A stretch of 64,000 nt of DNA from Mycoplasmopsis agassizii (GCF_002272945.1 NZ_NQMN01000002.1:358496-422495), one strand, 5' to 3'; counted from the stretch's first letter, positions 10,307 through 22,915 are shown. Notes: generated by a model not told the origin, from the letters alone. Program-made: numbers and translations.

Positions 10307-11854
10307 ATGAAAAGATTTTGACATAAACATACACCAAGCGAGTGAACTACTTATAAAAAGTATTTCAAAATTGCCTTGCCAATTATCGTTGCAGGGTTCA
10401 TTTTTTCATTAAATAATTTTGTTGATAATTTCATGGTTGGGACAATTCCGGGTGGTGTTTCTTCATTAGCAATTGCTAATACTTGAACAGGAATTTTGAT
10501 TTCGCTTTTTTATGGTGTATCTTATGCACTAGCCAGTGCTTTTGCTCAGTTTTATGGAAAAAGCGATTTTTCTAATGCTAGAAATGTAATTAAAATTAGG
10601 ATCATAATTATGACTTCTTTAGCTTTAATTTTAGCAACTGCAGCATGAATATTTCCTTCCCAAATGATCCTCTTATTTTTGCCTTCGGCAGAAAGTAGTC
10701 CGGAAGTTTTAGAAGGAGGAACACAGTATCTAAGATTGATTGCAATCTCATGAGTTTTACTTGCAGGAACAACTTTATATTCTCAAGTATTACGTGAAAC
10801 AGAAAATGGTAAGTGACAATTAATAATTGTTACAGTTCAAATTATTAGTAATATTTCAATTAACGCTATTTTAATTTTTGGAGTCGGTTTTGGTGTACAA
10901 GGAGCAGCAGTCGGAACGATTATTTCATCTCTAATTGCTTTAACTTTTTTATTTACAGTTAGTTATAAAAAGAATAAAAATTTAAATATTAAAATTTGAA
11001 GAATTTTTAAAATCAGAAAAATTGCTTGAAAAATTTTCTTCAAAAGATTACCTGGAGGTATCTTTTCTTTTCTAGCTGTTTTCTCAATTTATTTTAGATC
11101 TGTTTTTTGAAATTTTAATTATGAAGTAGGTCAAGTGGGCGAGCCCATTTATGAACTTAGTGCTGCATCTATTTTTGGAATTTCTTTAGCAATTACATCA
11201 ATGTTTTTATCTTCTTTAGAATCTGTAACTGCAACTGTCGGAATTTTTGTTGGTTGAAATCTCGGAAAAAATAAAATTGAAGATGCTAAAAAACATGCAC
11301 ATCAAATTAAATTATTTAACTGTTTTGTTGGCGTAGGAATTATTCCTTTTATTATTGCTTTTGTAGTTGCTGCACCTTACTTAACTTTTTTAACATCGGG
11401 TGAATACATCAGAGTAAGTAATATCAGAGAATTTAATGGAGTAACTATTAGTGAAGCACAAGCTTTAATTAATGCAACAAATGCACAAGCATATATTTTA
11501 AAAAATGTTCAATTAAATATTGTTCCCTATGTTCTTTTAACACCTTTATGATTATGAATTTACACAAGTATAGTTGCCCTTTCACAAGGTAAAAGAGCAA
11601 CTCTTGTCGGGATAATTGATGCACTAATTAATGTGTTTATGTTAGGTGTACAATTAATTTTATGAGCAATTAATGCTAATGTTTATCGCTTTGAAGTGTG
11701 ACAAGCATTTTGAATATTTACAGTTATAGAAGTTTCTTTAGCATGTATTTATGAAATTCTTTATTACAAAATCAGTTGATCTCAAAATATTGTTAATATC
11801 CATAAAAAAGAACAAAAGGGAGCCACTAATTTAGAAACTGTAAAATCAAAATAA
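10307..11854 (+). CDS. MATE family efflux transporter, first copy
   Basis: A 515-residue polytopic membrane protein with about twelve hydrophobic segments. The N-terminal region KIALPIIVAGFIFSLNNFVD followed by NFMVGTIPGGVSSLAIAN matches the start of MATE (NorM-like) exporters, which pump cationic drugs or metabolites out against a cation gradient. Many TGA Trp codons fall in the frame. The ATG lies nine bases after a TATAAT at 10292-10297, which suggests a leaderless transcript. A tandem paralogue follows. Substrate unknown. Confidence 0.88.
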
Positions 11855-11896
11855 ATTGTTTGTTATATAAATAATAATTTATAATAAATCCTAATT

Positions 11897-13402
11897 ATGA
11901 AAAACACCAAAAAGTTTTTGAGAGAGCATTTTCCTGACTCATGAAGTACAACAAAACTTTATACAAAAATTGCAGTTCCAGTTATCATCGCTGCAATTCT
12001 ATTTGCACTCAATAATTTTATCGATAACTTTATGGTTACAACAATCGATGGTGGTGTTGCTGCTTTAAGTATAGCTAACGTTTACACAGCCTTACTTACT
12101 TCAGTTTATGTAGCGATTTCTTTTATTTCAGTTTCTGCTTTTGCTCAGTTCTATGGTAAGCAAGACTATAAAAAAGCAAGAGACACAATGAAGTTTCGCT
12201 TTATGAGTGCTTTTATTTTTGCAGTTATTTGAACAGTGATTGCTTTAATTTTTCCTAGACAACTAGTGCAACTAGTAAGCCCTGGCGAAAGAGAAGAAGT
12301 TGTTGTTCTAGCAATTGAATATATTAGATATATTACAATTGCCTGAGTTTTACTCTCTGCTAGTTTTACTTATGGTTCTGCTTTAAGAGAAATGGGTTAT
12401 GGAAAGTTGCAAATGTATAATTCAATTATCATTTTAGCAACTAACATTATTTTTAACTCTATCTTCATTTTTGCTCTAAATATGGGAGTAGTTGGTGCAG
12501 CAGCAGCTAGTGGAATTGCTAGAGTAGTTGCTGTTTTAACTAACTGAGGTGTCATGTTTTGAAAAAATAAACATGTAATCTTTAATCCAATCAGGCTTTT
12601 TGTAATTGATAGGCATATTTGACATATTATGAAGTTCCGTGTTCTAGGTGGTTTTTTAATAGCAATTAGTCAAATGACAATTAATTTAAGAACTATGCTT
12701 TGAAACTATGGCTACCCTGCAGGATCAGTTGGAAGTGCTGAATTTAATTTATCAGCTGCTTCAATTATTGGAATAACTGGTTCAATTACAGCAGTTTTTT
12801 TAAGTGCAATCAATTCAATTAACGCTACAACTTCAGTGCTTGTTTCACAAGAACTAGGTAGAAATAACATTGCTGTTGCTAAGGTTAATAGTAGGCAATT
12901 AAAAGGTTATAACTTTGTTTTAGGATTAGTTTCTGCATCTTTATTAGGTTTAATAGTGATAATTCTGCCTTATTTAGGTTTTTTAGTAAGAGGTCAAGTA
13001 GAAAATCAAAGAACAATTAATGGTGATGCAGCAGCTAATTTAATTCAGTCTCAAATGTTAAGTGAGATGCAATATACGTTATTACCGATTGTATTTTTAA
13101 TGCCAACTTGATTATGATTTATATCATCTTCAAACGCAATTCAAAGTGGGAAAAAGAACACTCTACTTTCTTATGTTGCTTTTACAGCAAATATTTTACA
13201 ATTTATTTGACTAGTAATTGTCAATGTTGTGCTTGCTAGATTTTTCCCTGAGAAACTATGATTAGCAGTTTTAGTGTTTTATCTAAGTGATATTCCAAAA
13301 ATTTTCCCTTATGAATACGCTTACTACAAATGAAACTGAGCAACCAATATTACTCTTGATGAGAAAAAAACAAAAGTTGAAAAACTTAAAAGTGAAATTT
13401 AA
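11897..13402 (+). CDS. MATE family efflux transporter, second copy
   Basis: A 501-residue paralogue of the preceding gene. It shares the opening KIAVPVIIAAILFALNNFID, the motif NFMVTTIDGGVAALSIANVY, and FAQFYGKQDYKKAR (FAQFYGKSDFSNAR in the first copy). About twelve transmembrane segments are expected. A TATAAT at 11880-11885 ends 11 bases before the ATG, so the gene may have its own near-leaderless promoter. The two copies have diverged clearly, so they may handle different substrates. leuS follows only 16 bases later and may be cotranscribed. Confidence 0.88.
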
Positions 13403-13418
13403 AAAAAAGGATTTTATT

Positions 13419-15326
13419 ATGAATAGTGATAATTACAATTTTTCAAAGATTGAAAAGAAATGACAGGCTTATTGAGAAAAAGCTAAGCCTTGAAAAGCAG
13501 TCGATAATGGTAATAAAAAAATCTATGTTTTAGAAATGTTTTATTACCCTTCGGGTGCAGGAATTCATTTAGGTCACCCTGAAGGTTATACTGCAGGAGA
13601 CATTATTGCAAGAACTAAAAGATTGCAAGGTTATGATGTTCTACACCCTATGGGTGCAGACTCTTTTGGTTTACCAGCAGAACAATATGCTTTAAATACA
13701 GGTAATCACCCTTCTACTTTTACTGATAAAAATATCGACAATATTAGAAGACAACTTAAAGCATTAGGGTTTTCTTATGATTGAGATCGTGAAGTCAAAA
13801 CTAGTGATCCTGCATACTATCGCTGAACACAGTTTATTTTTACAGAACTATATAAAAAAGGTTTAGCAGAGCTAAGAGATACTGAAGTAAATTGATGTGA
13901 AGGTCTAGGTACTGTTTTAGCTAATGAAGAAATTATTGTTTTAGAAAATGGTGAAAGAGTTTCTGAAAGAGGTTCATTCCCAGTTACTAATAAGATAATG
14001 AAACAATGAGTTTTAAAAATTACTGAGTATGCAGATCGCTTACTAGATCAACTAGATTTATTACAATGAGAAGATTCAATTAAGAGACTTCAAAAAAATT
14101 GAATTGGTCGTGAGGTTGATGAAGATGGCAATAAAACTTTTAAATTAAGAGACTGAATTTTTGCTCGCCAACGCTATTGAGGTGAACCTTTCCCAGTGCT
14201 TTTTGATGAAGATAATAACGTTCATCTTGTAGATGAACTTGTTGAATTACCTTATATGGAAAACATTAAACCATCAGGAACAGGTGAAGGTCCACTTGCT
14301 AATAATAAAGAATGAATCAGTTTTGAAAAAGATGGTAAAAGATGAAGAAGAGATTCTTCAGTTATGCCACAATGAGCAGGATCATGTTGATATTATTTAG
14401 CTTATATTTTAAAAAATGATGATGGAACTTATGAGCCTATTAATAGCGAAGAAGCTAAAAAAAGATTTAAAAAATGATTGCCAGTTGATATTTATATTGG
14501 TGGTCAAGAACACGCTGTTTTACACTTAATTTATTCAAGATTTTGACACTTTGTTTTATATGATATTGGTTTAGTTGATACACCAGAACCTTATTCAAGA
14601 TTAATTAATCAAGGAATGATTTTAGGTCCTGATGGAACCAAAATGTCTAAGTCTTTAGGTAATGTTATTAGTCCAGATGAAATCGTAAATGAATTTGGAG
14701 CAGATACTTTAAGAGTTACCGAAATGTTTATGGGTCCACTTAGTGAAGACAAATCATGATCGCATGAAACTACTAAAGGTGTTTATAAATGATTAGCAAG
14801 AGTTCATCGTTTATTTAAAAATTTCCTTTCTGATCCAAGCAAAATTTCAAAAGATTCTTATAGTCAAGATTTAGAAAATAAATACAATTTATTTATTAAA
14901 GATGTGACTTCAGATATTGAACAAATTAAATTTAATTTAGCTATTAGTAAGATGATGGTTTTTGTAAATGAACTATATAAATTAGATAAAATTTACGATA
15001 GAAATATCTTAAAAGATTTTGCAATTATACTATCAACTTTTGCTCCACATTTAGGTGAAGAATTATTAGAATTATTGGGTGAAAAAACTGTTGAATTTCA
15101 AGTATGACCTAAGTATGATGAAAGCAAAATTTTAGGTCAAAAAATTAAGTATCCAGTTCATGTAAATAACAAATTAAAAGTTGTTATTGAAGTTGATAAT
15201 AATTCAACTAAAGAACAAGTTATTAAAGCAGCGCTTGAACGACCTGAAATTAAATCAGCAATTGCTGATAAGAAAATTAAAAAAGAAATTTTTGTGGAAG
15301 GCAAAACAGTTAATTTTCTTGTTTAA
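13419..15326 (+). CDS. leuS: Leucyl-tRNA synthetase lacking the CP1 editing domain
   Basis: Charges tRNA-Leu in the cytosol. At 635 residues it is about 200 residues shorter than the usual bacterial enzyme. The class I signatures are intact: HLGHPEGYT (HIGH motif, about residue 51) and KMSKSLGN (about residue 410). The catalytic fold runs from [20 protein letters not shown] to IFARQRYWGEPFP. The missing piece is precise. After WIGRE (residues 228-232), where the CP1 editing insert normally begins, only about ten residues ([10 protein letters not shown]) precede RDWIFARQRYWG. The threonine-rich and Asp-containing editing motifs are absent. The C-terminal tRNA-binding tail ending VNFLV is present. 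The same loss has been reported for M. mobile LeuRS. Such an enzyme cannot hydrolyse mischarged tRNA-Leu itself. Confidence 0.95.
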
Positions 15327-15355
15327 GTAAAATAATTTGTAAAATATAAATTACT

Positions 15356-16078
15356 ATGATAGCAATTAGAACAGATGTAATAAGTGATCAAATAAATCAG
15401 CAATTTAATTATTCATTAAGTTGAGGTTTATTTTCTATTAGTATTCTGGGTTTAGTTGCTATTTTATTTTGACCAATTTTGTTTTACTTTATAACCATTT
15501 TTTTAAGTGAAAGAAATAATAAAATTTTAAGAAAATCAGAGTTTTTGAGTTTTAAAAAATCGCACTATAAGTCCCTAAAAATGGACGTTTTAATCAAATT
15601 GAGCATATTTATTTCATTATCTTCTATCTCATTATTTATAACCTGAATTATGCCCTTGGTTGCTTCATTTAATGCTGAAGTTTATATCTCATTAACAGGA
15701 CATTATTCTACAATTGGATATATAGGAATTGGTATTTACGGTTTTTCGGCTTTGTTTTATATTTTAATTTCATTTATAAATTTAAGAAAGTTTTTTGAAA
15801 ATTCAATTGACTATTCAGATGAAGTTGTTAAAAATGTTATCAAAAAATTAGCAACTCACTTAAAGCCACTTGCACTTGCAGATAAGACAATTAAAGCAGA
15901 AGAGATTTCATATATTGAATATATTAATTATTGTAAAGAGGCAAAAACTAATCAAGAAAAATATGATAGATTGCTAAATGTATATTTTAAATTTACTAAA
16001 AAACATAACAAAAAAATGGACTTAGAAACTGAAAGAAAATTTCTAATTTCTTTAATTAAAGAAGCTAACTTTAATTAA
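15356..16078 (+). CDS. Uncharacterised four-helix membrane protein
   Basis: A 240-residue protein with two hydrophobic segments near the N terminus, two more around residues 80-140, and a hydrophilic helical C-terminal tail. No family recognised. It resembles in layout the 289-residue membrane protein at 59009, but I cannot claim homology. A TAAAAT at 15340-15345 ends 10 bases before the ATG, so it is probably a leaderless single gene. A terminator shared with the opposing gene follows. Confidence 0.65.
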
Positions 16079-16107
16079 TATTTTTATGCCAAAAAAATAG
16101 TAAACAA

Positions 16108-16136
16108 AAAGCAGGATTGTGTCCTGCTTTTTTGCT
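16108..16136. terminator. Bidirectional terminator between convergent genes
   Basis: AAAGCAGGA and TCCTGCTTT arms with a five-base loop. T-rich flanks on both strands serve the plus-strand membrane protein and the minus-strand trigger factor-like gene. Confidence 0.8.
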
Positions 16137-16144
16137 TCATGATT

Positions 16145-17476
16145 TTAATAAATATCTTTTAATTTGAAGTTATTAATTTCTTCTTTTATAAATTCATAAG
16201 TTTGATTTATGTTTTGAACTTTTGCAACTTTTATGATGGTTAAATAATTCATTAAAGTTGTAATCGCTAAATCCTGTTTTGCAAAAATTTCTCGATGATA
16301 TTTAAAATAAATAACTAAGTTATGTTGAATAAAATCAGACAATTTTTTATGCTCTTCATCAACTGTAATTGCATCATCAACTAATGCAGAAATTTTAAAT
16401 GGATTAACTTCAACTTCGGTTGCTTTTTTAATAAATTGATCTAAATCTTTTATTTCTTTTAATTCAGGTTTTAGTTTATTTCTGATTTCTTCACTTTCAT
16501 TTGCTTTCTTGAAAACTTCTTCATATTTAATTTCCATTTGTTTTTTAGCAATTTCTGATAAAGAGAAAACAGGACTCTTAACTAGTCATTCAACAAAGTT
16601 ATATGACCAATGAAAATTGTCAAAAATCTTTAATTCAAACTTAGATAAATCTTCAATAAATCTTTCTAAATTTTCAATTGTTTTATATTGATCTTTAATT
16701 TCTTTTTCATCTCATAATTGTTCAATGGATGATCTTCATAAAATATTTTTTATTTTAGTAATTTCAACAGTTACAACAACATCATGATTTAAAAAATTAT
16801 CGCTTTGATCTCATCCATATAAAATTTTTCTAGCTGAAAATTCAATTTTGTCTCCGACTTTTTTACCTTTAAGTTTTTTGAATTCATCATTATTAATGAC
16901 ACCTAAACCAACTACAAAAGTATCGATAGTTTGAACATTTTCAAGTTCTTTTTTAGTTTTAGAACTAAAGGTTAATTTAATTTCTAAAACTCTACCGATT
17001 TTGTCAATTTTATTAGTTTCAGCAGTTTCAAATGGTTTTAGATCTTGACCAACTAATAAAGTGTTTCTTGTTTTTAAGTTCTTATCAACTTTTAAATCCT
17101 GAATAAATTTAAAGTTAAATTTATTTGGATAGTTTCTAATATGTTCTAAATTCGGACCTTGTAAGTAATAAATATTTAGAGTGAAAAAATAACCATCATT
17201 TTTAAGCTCAAATTTCATTAAGTCATTTCTGACAATTGCAATTTTCTTTTCTCTAGCTCTTTTTAAAATTCCTTCTCAAACTGAACCAACAATTCGGTCG
17301 ATAAATTCTCTTTCTTCATCAAGATCTTTATATTTTTCTTCTTCTTGTTTTTGTTTCTTGATGATTGCCATTACAGATTCATATAAAGGTCTTGGGCTAT
17401 TAAAATTAACCTCTCAAAATCCATCTTTTTCTTCAATTTTATAAAGTGGGTTATGTAAGTTGTGAATGTTTTCCAT
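16145..17476 (-). CDS. tig: Trigger factor-like chaperone, divergent
   Basis: A 443-residue cytosolic protein, the right size for mollicute trigger factor (ribosome-bound folding chaperone with peptidyl-prolyl isomerase activity). The middle part, GRVLEIKLTFSSKTKKEL then VVGLGVINNDEFKKLKGKKVGDKIEF, matches the pattern of the FKBP-like domain of trigger factor. The C-terminal third is helical and Lys/Glu-rich, as expected of the chaperone arms. The N-terminal ribosome-binding signature is not obvious, so the symbol is tentative. The start ATG has TAGGAG seven bases upstream. In-frame TGA codons read as Trp. Confidence 0.5.
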
Positions 17477-17552
17477 AGTGCTCCTAATTTAAATATCTTT
17501 CTATATGATACTTAATAACTTTTTATTTTATAGGATAAAAAGCATTTAAAAT

Positions 17553-17587
17553 AAAACCCTTTTCTGATTTCAGAGAAAAGGGTTTTG
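17553..17587 (-). terminator. Terminator of the cysteine hydrolase gene
   Basis: AAAACCCTTTTCT pairs with AGAGAAAAGGGTTTT, and a T-rich run follows when read on the minus strand. It lies just after the hydrolase stop. Confidence 0.8.
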
Positions 17588-17595
17588 GGTTCAGT

Positions 17596-18312
17596 TTAAA
17601 TATTTTTTAAATGTTTTTCTAAACGTCTTAATAAGTCGTCAGTTGTAATGATTTCGTTAGCAATATAGCGATAATTAATTAATGCTGCGTGGTATCCATC
17701 GCCTTCAGGTGCTTGTGGTCCTGCTGTTGCATCTTTAACTACAACAACTTCAAAACCTTGCTCAACTAAATCTCTAAGATGTGATTCAACACAAAGATTT
17801 GCTGCCATACCTGCTAAGATAATTGTATTAATTTTACGTTTGCGAAGTTGTAAAACTACATCGTTAGTTTGTGGTCCAAAGATTTTGTGTGGACTAGCAA
17901 CAGTAGTTAATTCACGTGAGTTAATATATTTTTTATATTGTGGTAATCAGTCAGCACCTGATTCATGAATGATTTCGCTATGTGCTCCTGCTTTTTTATA
18001 AAACATTTTTGTATCATGCATAAAATGTTCTCCAGGTCCACCATATGCTCATTTATAATCATGATCATAATAATAGTGAGGACTAATAATTACGTTTAGA
18101 TTATACTTTTCAGCTGCTTGAAACAACCTATCTAAATTTCTTACTGTACCAACAGTTTTTAGGTTTTCCCCAATCACAGGTCACATAACGCCTTTTTCTG
18201 ATAAGAAATCAATTTGGGGATCAATGATCACAAAGGCAGTTGATTTTTTATTAAATTTAACCTTGTCATGTTTTAAGCCGTAGACTGGTTCTAAGTATTT
18301 ATCTATATTCAT
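17596..18312 (-). CDS. Isochorismatase/nicotinamidase-family cysteine hydrolase
   Basis: A 238-residue alpha/beta hydrolase of the isochorismatase-like superfamily, whose members use a Cys-Asp-Lys triad. All three sites are visible: Asp in FVIIDPQIDF (about residue 31), Lys in SPHKIFGPQTNDV (about residue 141), and Cys in LAGMAANLCVESHLRDL (about residue 171). A His-rich segment SPHYYYDHDYKW could be a metal site, as in nicotinamidases. Exact substrate unknown; nicotinamidase, isochorismatase or a ureidocarbamate hydrolase are possible. The start ATG has AGGAG seven bases upstream. It is a single gene with its own terminator. Confidence 0.85.
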
Positions 18313-18425
18313 AATAGACTCCTTTTTCATTTTAGTAATAATATTATTACTAAAAAATTAGTTTTTTGACTAAAAAAACCCAAAAAAGCAACTTTTTAGA
18401 CATTTTTTCATAAATAAGGGCTTAT

Positions 18426-18480
18426 TTTTAAAAAAATAAAAACTAAATGGATACTACCAAGAAGGTAGCCCATTTAGTTT
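18426..18480 (-). terminator. Terminator of the S8 protease C operon
   Basis: A long stem: AAACTAAATGG pairs with CCCATTTAGTTT, and an inner CTACC-AAGAA-GGTAG hairpin sits inside it. Read on the minus strand it is followed by TTTTTATTTTTTT. It closes the protease plus two-lipoprotein operon. Confidence 0.85.
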
Positions 18481-18501
18481 AAATTGTAGAAATGATTATT
18501 C

Positions 18502-19533
18502 TTAAGAAGGTCTAGAAGTGATTTTAATGGTTCACTCATTAAGATCAAAATCACTTAATTCACTCTTATCAACTGGTACTAATCAAGATGTAGATTTTCT
18601 AGGACCAGTGTATACATCAGGTTTAATGTCTTGTGTTTTAGTTACCAGAAAAGAATAAGGGACAGTAATATATGAAAATTCCAAAGTAATTGTTTTGGTT
18701 TCTTTATCAATTTTATAGTCACTAAGTTGTACACCTGTATCAACCTTGACATAAGCTTGATATTTTTCTGAATAATAGGCGTCAGAAGGTTCAATAAATC
18801 TTGTTAGGTCTTTAATAAATAAATAATTATTATTTTCTAAGTTAAGTTTATCTTTAATCAAATCATAACTGAAATATGAATTTCATGGTTTCAGTTTTTC
18901 AATTTGCTCTTCAGTCAGATTTGGATTAACTTTTTCCTTAATGAATTGAGAAAATTTTTCTTTTTCTTTTTCACTAACTCTCAGTTGTGTTTTTAAAGAT
19001 TCTTCATCACTAACAAGACTAATAGTTTTAAACTGTTTATCACTATGTATTTGATCATCTAGTGATTTTGAAGTTTCTAGCATTGAAGACTTACCAATTT
19101 CTTCTTCAATTGTTTTTAAGTTATCCACCTTAAAGAAAACTTCACGACTGGGTACAGATGGCAGTTTTTGTATTTTTCCACTTTCTAATTGTTTAATAAT
19201 TCTTTCAGAGCGTGTAGACATAAGAGATTTTTCTGCATCAATTCCATTAGTTTGAGAAGAAAGATTTATTTTTTGACTATCATTTTCTAATCATCAATAG
19301 TCAGAAAAAGTAAATTGATTATAACCAGCCATTTTTAATTGAACAACTGTTTTTTTATTTTCTAATACTTTTTCACTGATGTCAGTACCTTTACCCTCCG
19401 CTTTTAAACGCCGATCTTCGGGTGTAAGTTCTACATTATCTTCATTAATAGATTTACAAGCAATTGCTGAAAAGGTAGCTAAAAACAGAATAGTTAGCCC
19501 TGAAAAAACCAAAAATTTTCTGAATGAAGACAT
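18502..19533 (-). CDS. Protease-associated lipoprotein C2
   Basis: A 343-residue lipoprotein. The signal peptide ends in FSAIAC, so the mature protein is lipid-anchored and surface exposed. It is a tandem paralogue of the gene just upstream: both have the block GTDISEKVLENKKTVVQLK, then YNQFTFSDYWW, LTEEQIEKLKPWNSYFSY and a C-terminal SDFDLNEW. The family is unrecognised and only distantly like the two-module lipoproteins elsewhere in the window. It starts 17 bases after the C1 stop, in one transcript with the S8 protease. No enzymatic motif is seen; a binding role for the same substrate as the protease is inference from context. Confidence 0.8.
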
Positions 19534-19550
19534 ATTATTCTTTTAAGTAT

Positions 19551-20591
19551 TTAATCATTAACTGGAAAATGAAAATTTCTTTCAATTTTTCACTCGTTAA
19601 GATCGAAATCACTCAATATACTCTTTTCAATAGGAAGAAATCATGATGTTGTATCTTTTGGACCTGTATAAATATAAGGGTTAGCACTTGTTGGAACAAG
19701 CAACTGACCAACCAATGGAATTTCAACTAAAGAGAATTTTAAGGTAATTGTTTTTGTTTCTGCATTAACATCATAGTCACTAAGTTGAACACCTTTATCA
19801 ACTTTCACGTACTCTTTATATTTCTCTGAGAGGTAGTAACTTGAATCCTCAATAAATTCAGTAAGATCTTTAACAAACAGGTAATTGTTTTTTTCAAAAT
19901 CTAATTTTTCATTAATTAAGTTATAACTAAAATATGAATTTCACGGTTTTAGTTTTTCAATTTGCTCTTCAGTCAGATTTGAATCAACTTTTTCTTTAAT
20001 GAATTTAGAAAATCTTTCTTTTTCTTCTTCGCTAATTCGAAGTTGTGTCTTTAGTGACTCTTCATCGGTCACAAGACTAATTGATTTGAATTGTTTATCT
20101 GTAGTTTTTTGATCACTTAAAGACTTTGCTGTCTTTAACATTGACGTTTCGTTTATTTCTTTTTCAAGATTTTTTAGACCGTCTACTTTAAAGAATACTT
20201 CTTCAACAGGAAGGAATTCTATATTTGCTTTTTCAAGATTACTATATGATATTGATTTTTCTGAATCAATTCCATGAATCCTTGAAGCGTTATTAATTAA
20301 ATTGTTGTCACTAAATGACCATCAATAATCAGAAAAAGTAAATTGGTTATAACCAACTGTTTTAAGTTGCAGAACTGTTTTCTTATTTTCTAAAACTTTT
20401 TCACTTATATCTGTCCCCTGACCTGTTAATTTAAGTCGAATGTCTTCGGGAGTAATTTCTACTGGATGCTCAAGTTTTGCTGAACATGCTATAGCAGAAA
20501 GTGAACCCGCAAACATTGATGACAACCCTAAAATAAATAAAAATCTCTTATATTTTAATTTTCTAAAGTTCTGAGTATGTAAACGCAACAT
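19551..20591 (-). CDS. Protease-associated lipoprotein C1
   Basis: A 346-residue lipoprotein with signal peptide ending LSAIAC. It is the tandem paralogue of the following gene and shares blocks along its whole length (GTDISEKVLENKKT, QFTFSDYWW, EEQIEKLKPWNSYFSY, SDFDLNEWKI). The start codon lies inside the S8 protease gene, 29 bases before that gene's stop, which mirrors the protease-lipoprotein overlap at 1916 and 41892. Translation is therefore likely coupled. Function unknown. Confidence 0.8.
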
Positions 20592-22572
20592 CTAGATCTC
20601 TCTTTCTTCCATTTTCTTCATATGGATCATAAATAACTTCAAATTTATAAACACCTGATAATTTAGTTTCGAATTCAATTGTTTCGGTGTTCATTACTTG
20701 TTCTCCTCATGTTGTTTCTTTATAAATTTTTACTGCATTAATTTTTTTACCATCAGGTGTAGTGATTTGTAAATTTAAATTAATAGGACCAACATATTCA
20801 TATTCTGTATGCCCAAAAAATAAAAAATCATTTACTCATCTGGTTTTATACAGATCTTGACCTTTTCAGGTTATGTTAGCACGATATCTTTTACCTTCTC
20901 TTAAGGTTCTTTCTGTTTGTGATTTAGACTTTTCTCTGCCGTTTGCAAAAATTCGGAAATATTCTAAATTGAATATTGACTCTGACATCTTTTTGTAGTT
21001 TGCTCTACCAAAACCAACTCTTTTATCATAAACATCGTGAAGACCAGCACCTGTAGATGAGTCAAAACGGGCAGAAACGCTATTGTTTCTAGAACCTGAA
21101 ATTAAAGCGCTCTTAAAAATTAAATAATCAGAACCTTTTCTAAATAAGTATTCATAATTTGCTCTCATGAAAGTGGCCATTGCTGTAACAGTTGGCGCTG
21201 CAAAACTGGTACCTCTATCAGTTATATAAGAACTGGTTGCTAAAAATGAATCAGGAACAGAAGTTGTAATATAACTGTCATCTTTTGATTTTTCTGTAAA
21301 CGGTGCAGGGTTTACTCTTTCTTCCAATTCTAAAGCACTAACGTTAATAGCGTTTTGAGAAAGATTATACCCGTCCATGTAGTCTAATTTATAGATTTTG
21401 TTTGTCTTCTTGTCTTCAAAAGTTTTGCGATAATCATTTCCTGATGCTATTATGAAAATAAAATCTTCGTTTGCATTTAAGAAATTATCTAATCATGCAG
21501 AATCATCGTTATATGATTCAACAAGATTATTTTTGATTTTTCAACTATTATTAACAATGTGAACCTTGTTTTGTAAGAATCAATTTAAGGAAGAGTTTAA
21601 TCAACCATTTCAATTGCCTGTTTGTTCTGAAAATAATGAAATGTGTGGATTTAATCCTTGTTTACCAATAATGATTTCAGCTACACTGTTTGCATGAGAG
21701 TGAAGTTCTGATGAACGACCATTTCCTTTGATAATAATTTTGTTAGAGTCTTGGAAAGCGGGAGAATTGCGATTAACTAAAGGAGACTTTCAATCTTCAG
21801 ACCTTGCTTCAATAATTCCAGCATTAACAATAACTTTATTTCTTCTGTCTTGTTGTGATAAAACAAAATGCCTTGCACCTGATAAAGTGTCATGATCCAA
21901 ACCTACAAGTTCGTATCTTCGTTTATTTGTTGGATAATAATTAGTTCAAAATTCTTCAATTTTTGCTGTACCACCATGATATTCATGGCTTAAATCATAA
22001 AAAGCCGTTGGTGAAAATTCCTCAAAACTTCTCCCTGTTTCATGGACATTTACTTGTAGAAGATCTTGATAATCAATATTTAGTTGCATCATTTTGACAA
22101 CTAATTTTTTAAAATCTTCTAAATTTTTAAATGCAATAGAAAATGTAAGGGTGTATTCAGCATAAATAGTTTCAAAATCATCTTTAAAAGTAGATTCAAT
22201 CTTTTCTACATAAGATTTGATTTTTTCTTTATCGACATTGTATTTAAAAACAATGTCTAAACGGTTTGCACCTTGTTCCATAACTTTTTGAAATTCTTCA
22301 AAAGTTGAAACTGATTCTACAAACTCGGGTCTTCTATAGTTGAAGGTTGTTTGATTTACAAGTTCAGCTATGGAATTGCTGTTTTCAACAAGAGCAATGT
22401 ATTCGCTCATTGTTGTATTTTTTTCAATATATAATTTTGAATTATCTTCAGTTTGACCAAAATCGTTACTATGAGTTGCAGTTGACATCCCTAAGGAAGC
22501 CACTCCAGCAACGGTTAAAGGAACAATTGAAAACATTCATTTAAAAAATTTTTTATTTAAACTTTTTTTCAT
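20563..22572 (-). CDS. S8 subtilisin-like serine protease C with Glu-His-Ser set
   Basis: A 669-residue exported protease. The N-terminal signal sequence MKKSLNKKFFKW is followed by a hydrophobic core, and a propeptide-like region runs to about residue 240. Active-site segments in subtilase order: VNAGIIEARS with Glu255 where Asp is expected, ELHSHANSVAE with His293, IIASGND with the oxyanion Asn, and RGTSFAAP with Ser456. The C-terminal 150 residues are probably beta-rich. AAGGA precedes the ATG. It overlaps lipoprotein C1 by 29 bases and heads a three-gene operon ending at 18502. It is divergent from copies A and B outside the catalytic core. It probably degrades host or surface proteins; the target is unknown. 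Confidence 0.88.
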
Positions 22573-22915
22573 TTAATTTCCTTAACTAATGTTGATTTTG
22601 TTTATATAAATGTCACAAAAACATTTTATTAAGTAAATTTCTAAAATAATCTTTGTGATATTTAGAGATAAACGATTTTATTATTGATTTATTGGTGAAT
22701 TATTTTTTACAACTCACCATAATAATTTTATTAAAAAATCAAAAAAGTTTTGAAAATTATTTTTTTTCATATTTTTTGCAGTTTTTAATTTTTATATTCA
22801 TTTATGTATTAATTTACAGGAAATAATACGTAAAAATTTTTTTATTAAATTTGATAAAAACAAAATATAAAAAAACTGCCTTTTTGAATTGCCATTTATT
22901 CAAAACTGTACAAAA
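22573..22915. other. AT-rich promoter region upstream of protease C
   Basis: No gene is seen. It lies between the start of protease C and the terminator of smc, both on the minus strand, so it must hold the protease promoter. An imperfect inverted repeat with arms GGTGA and TCACC lies at 22692-22716, about 120 bases upstream of the start. No confident -10/-35 pair can be picked. Confidence 0.5.
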
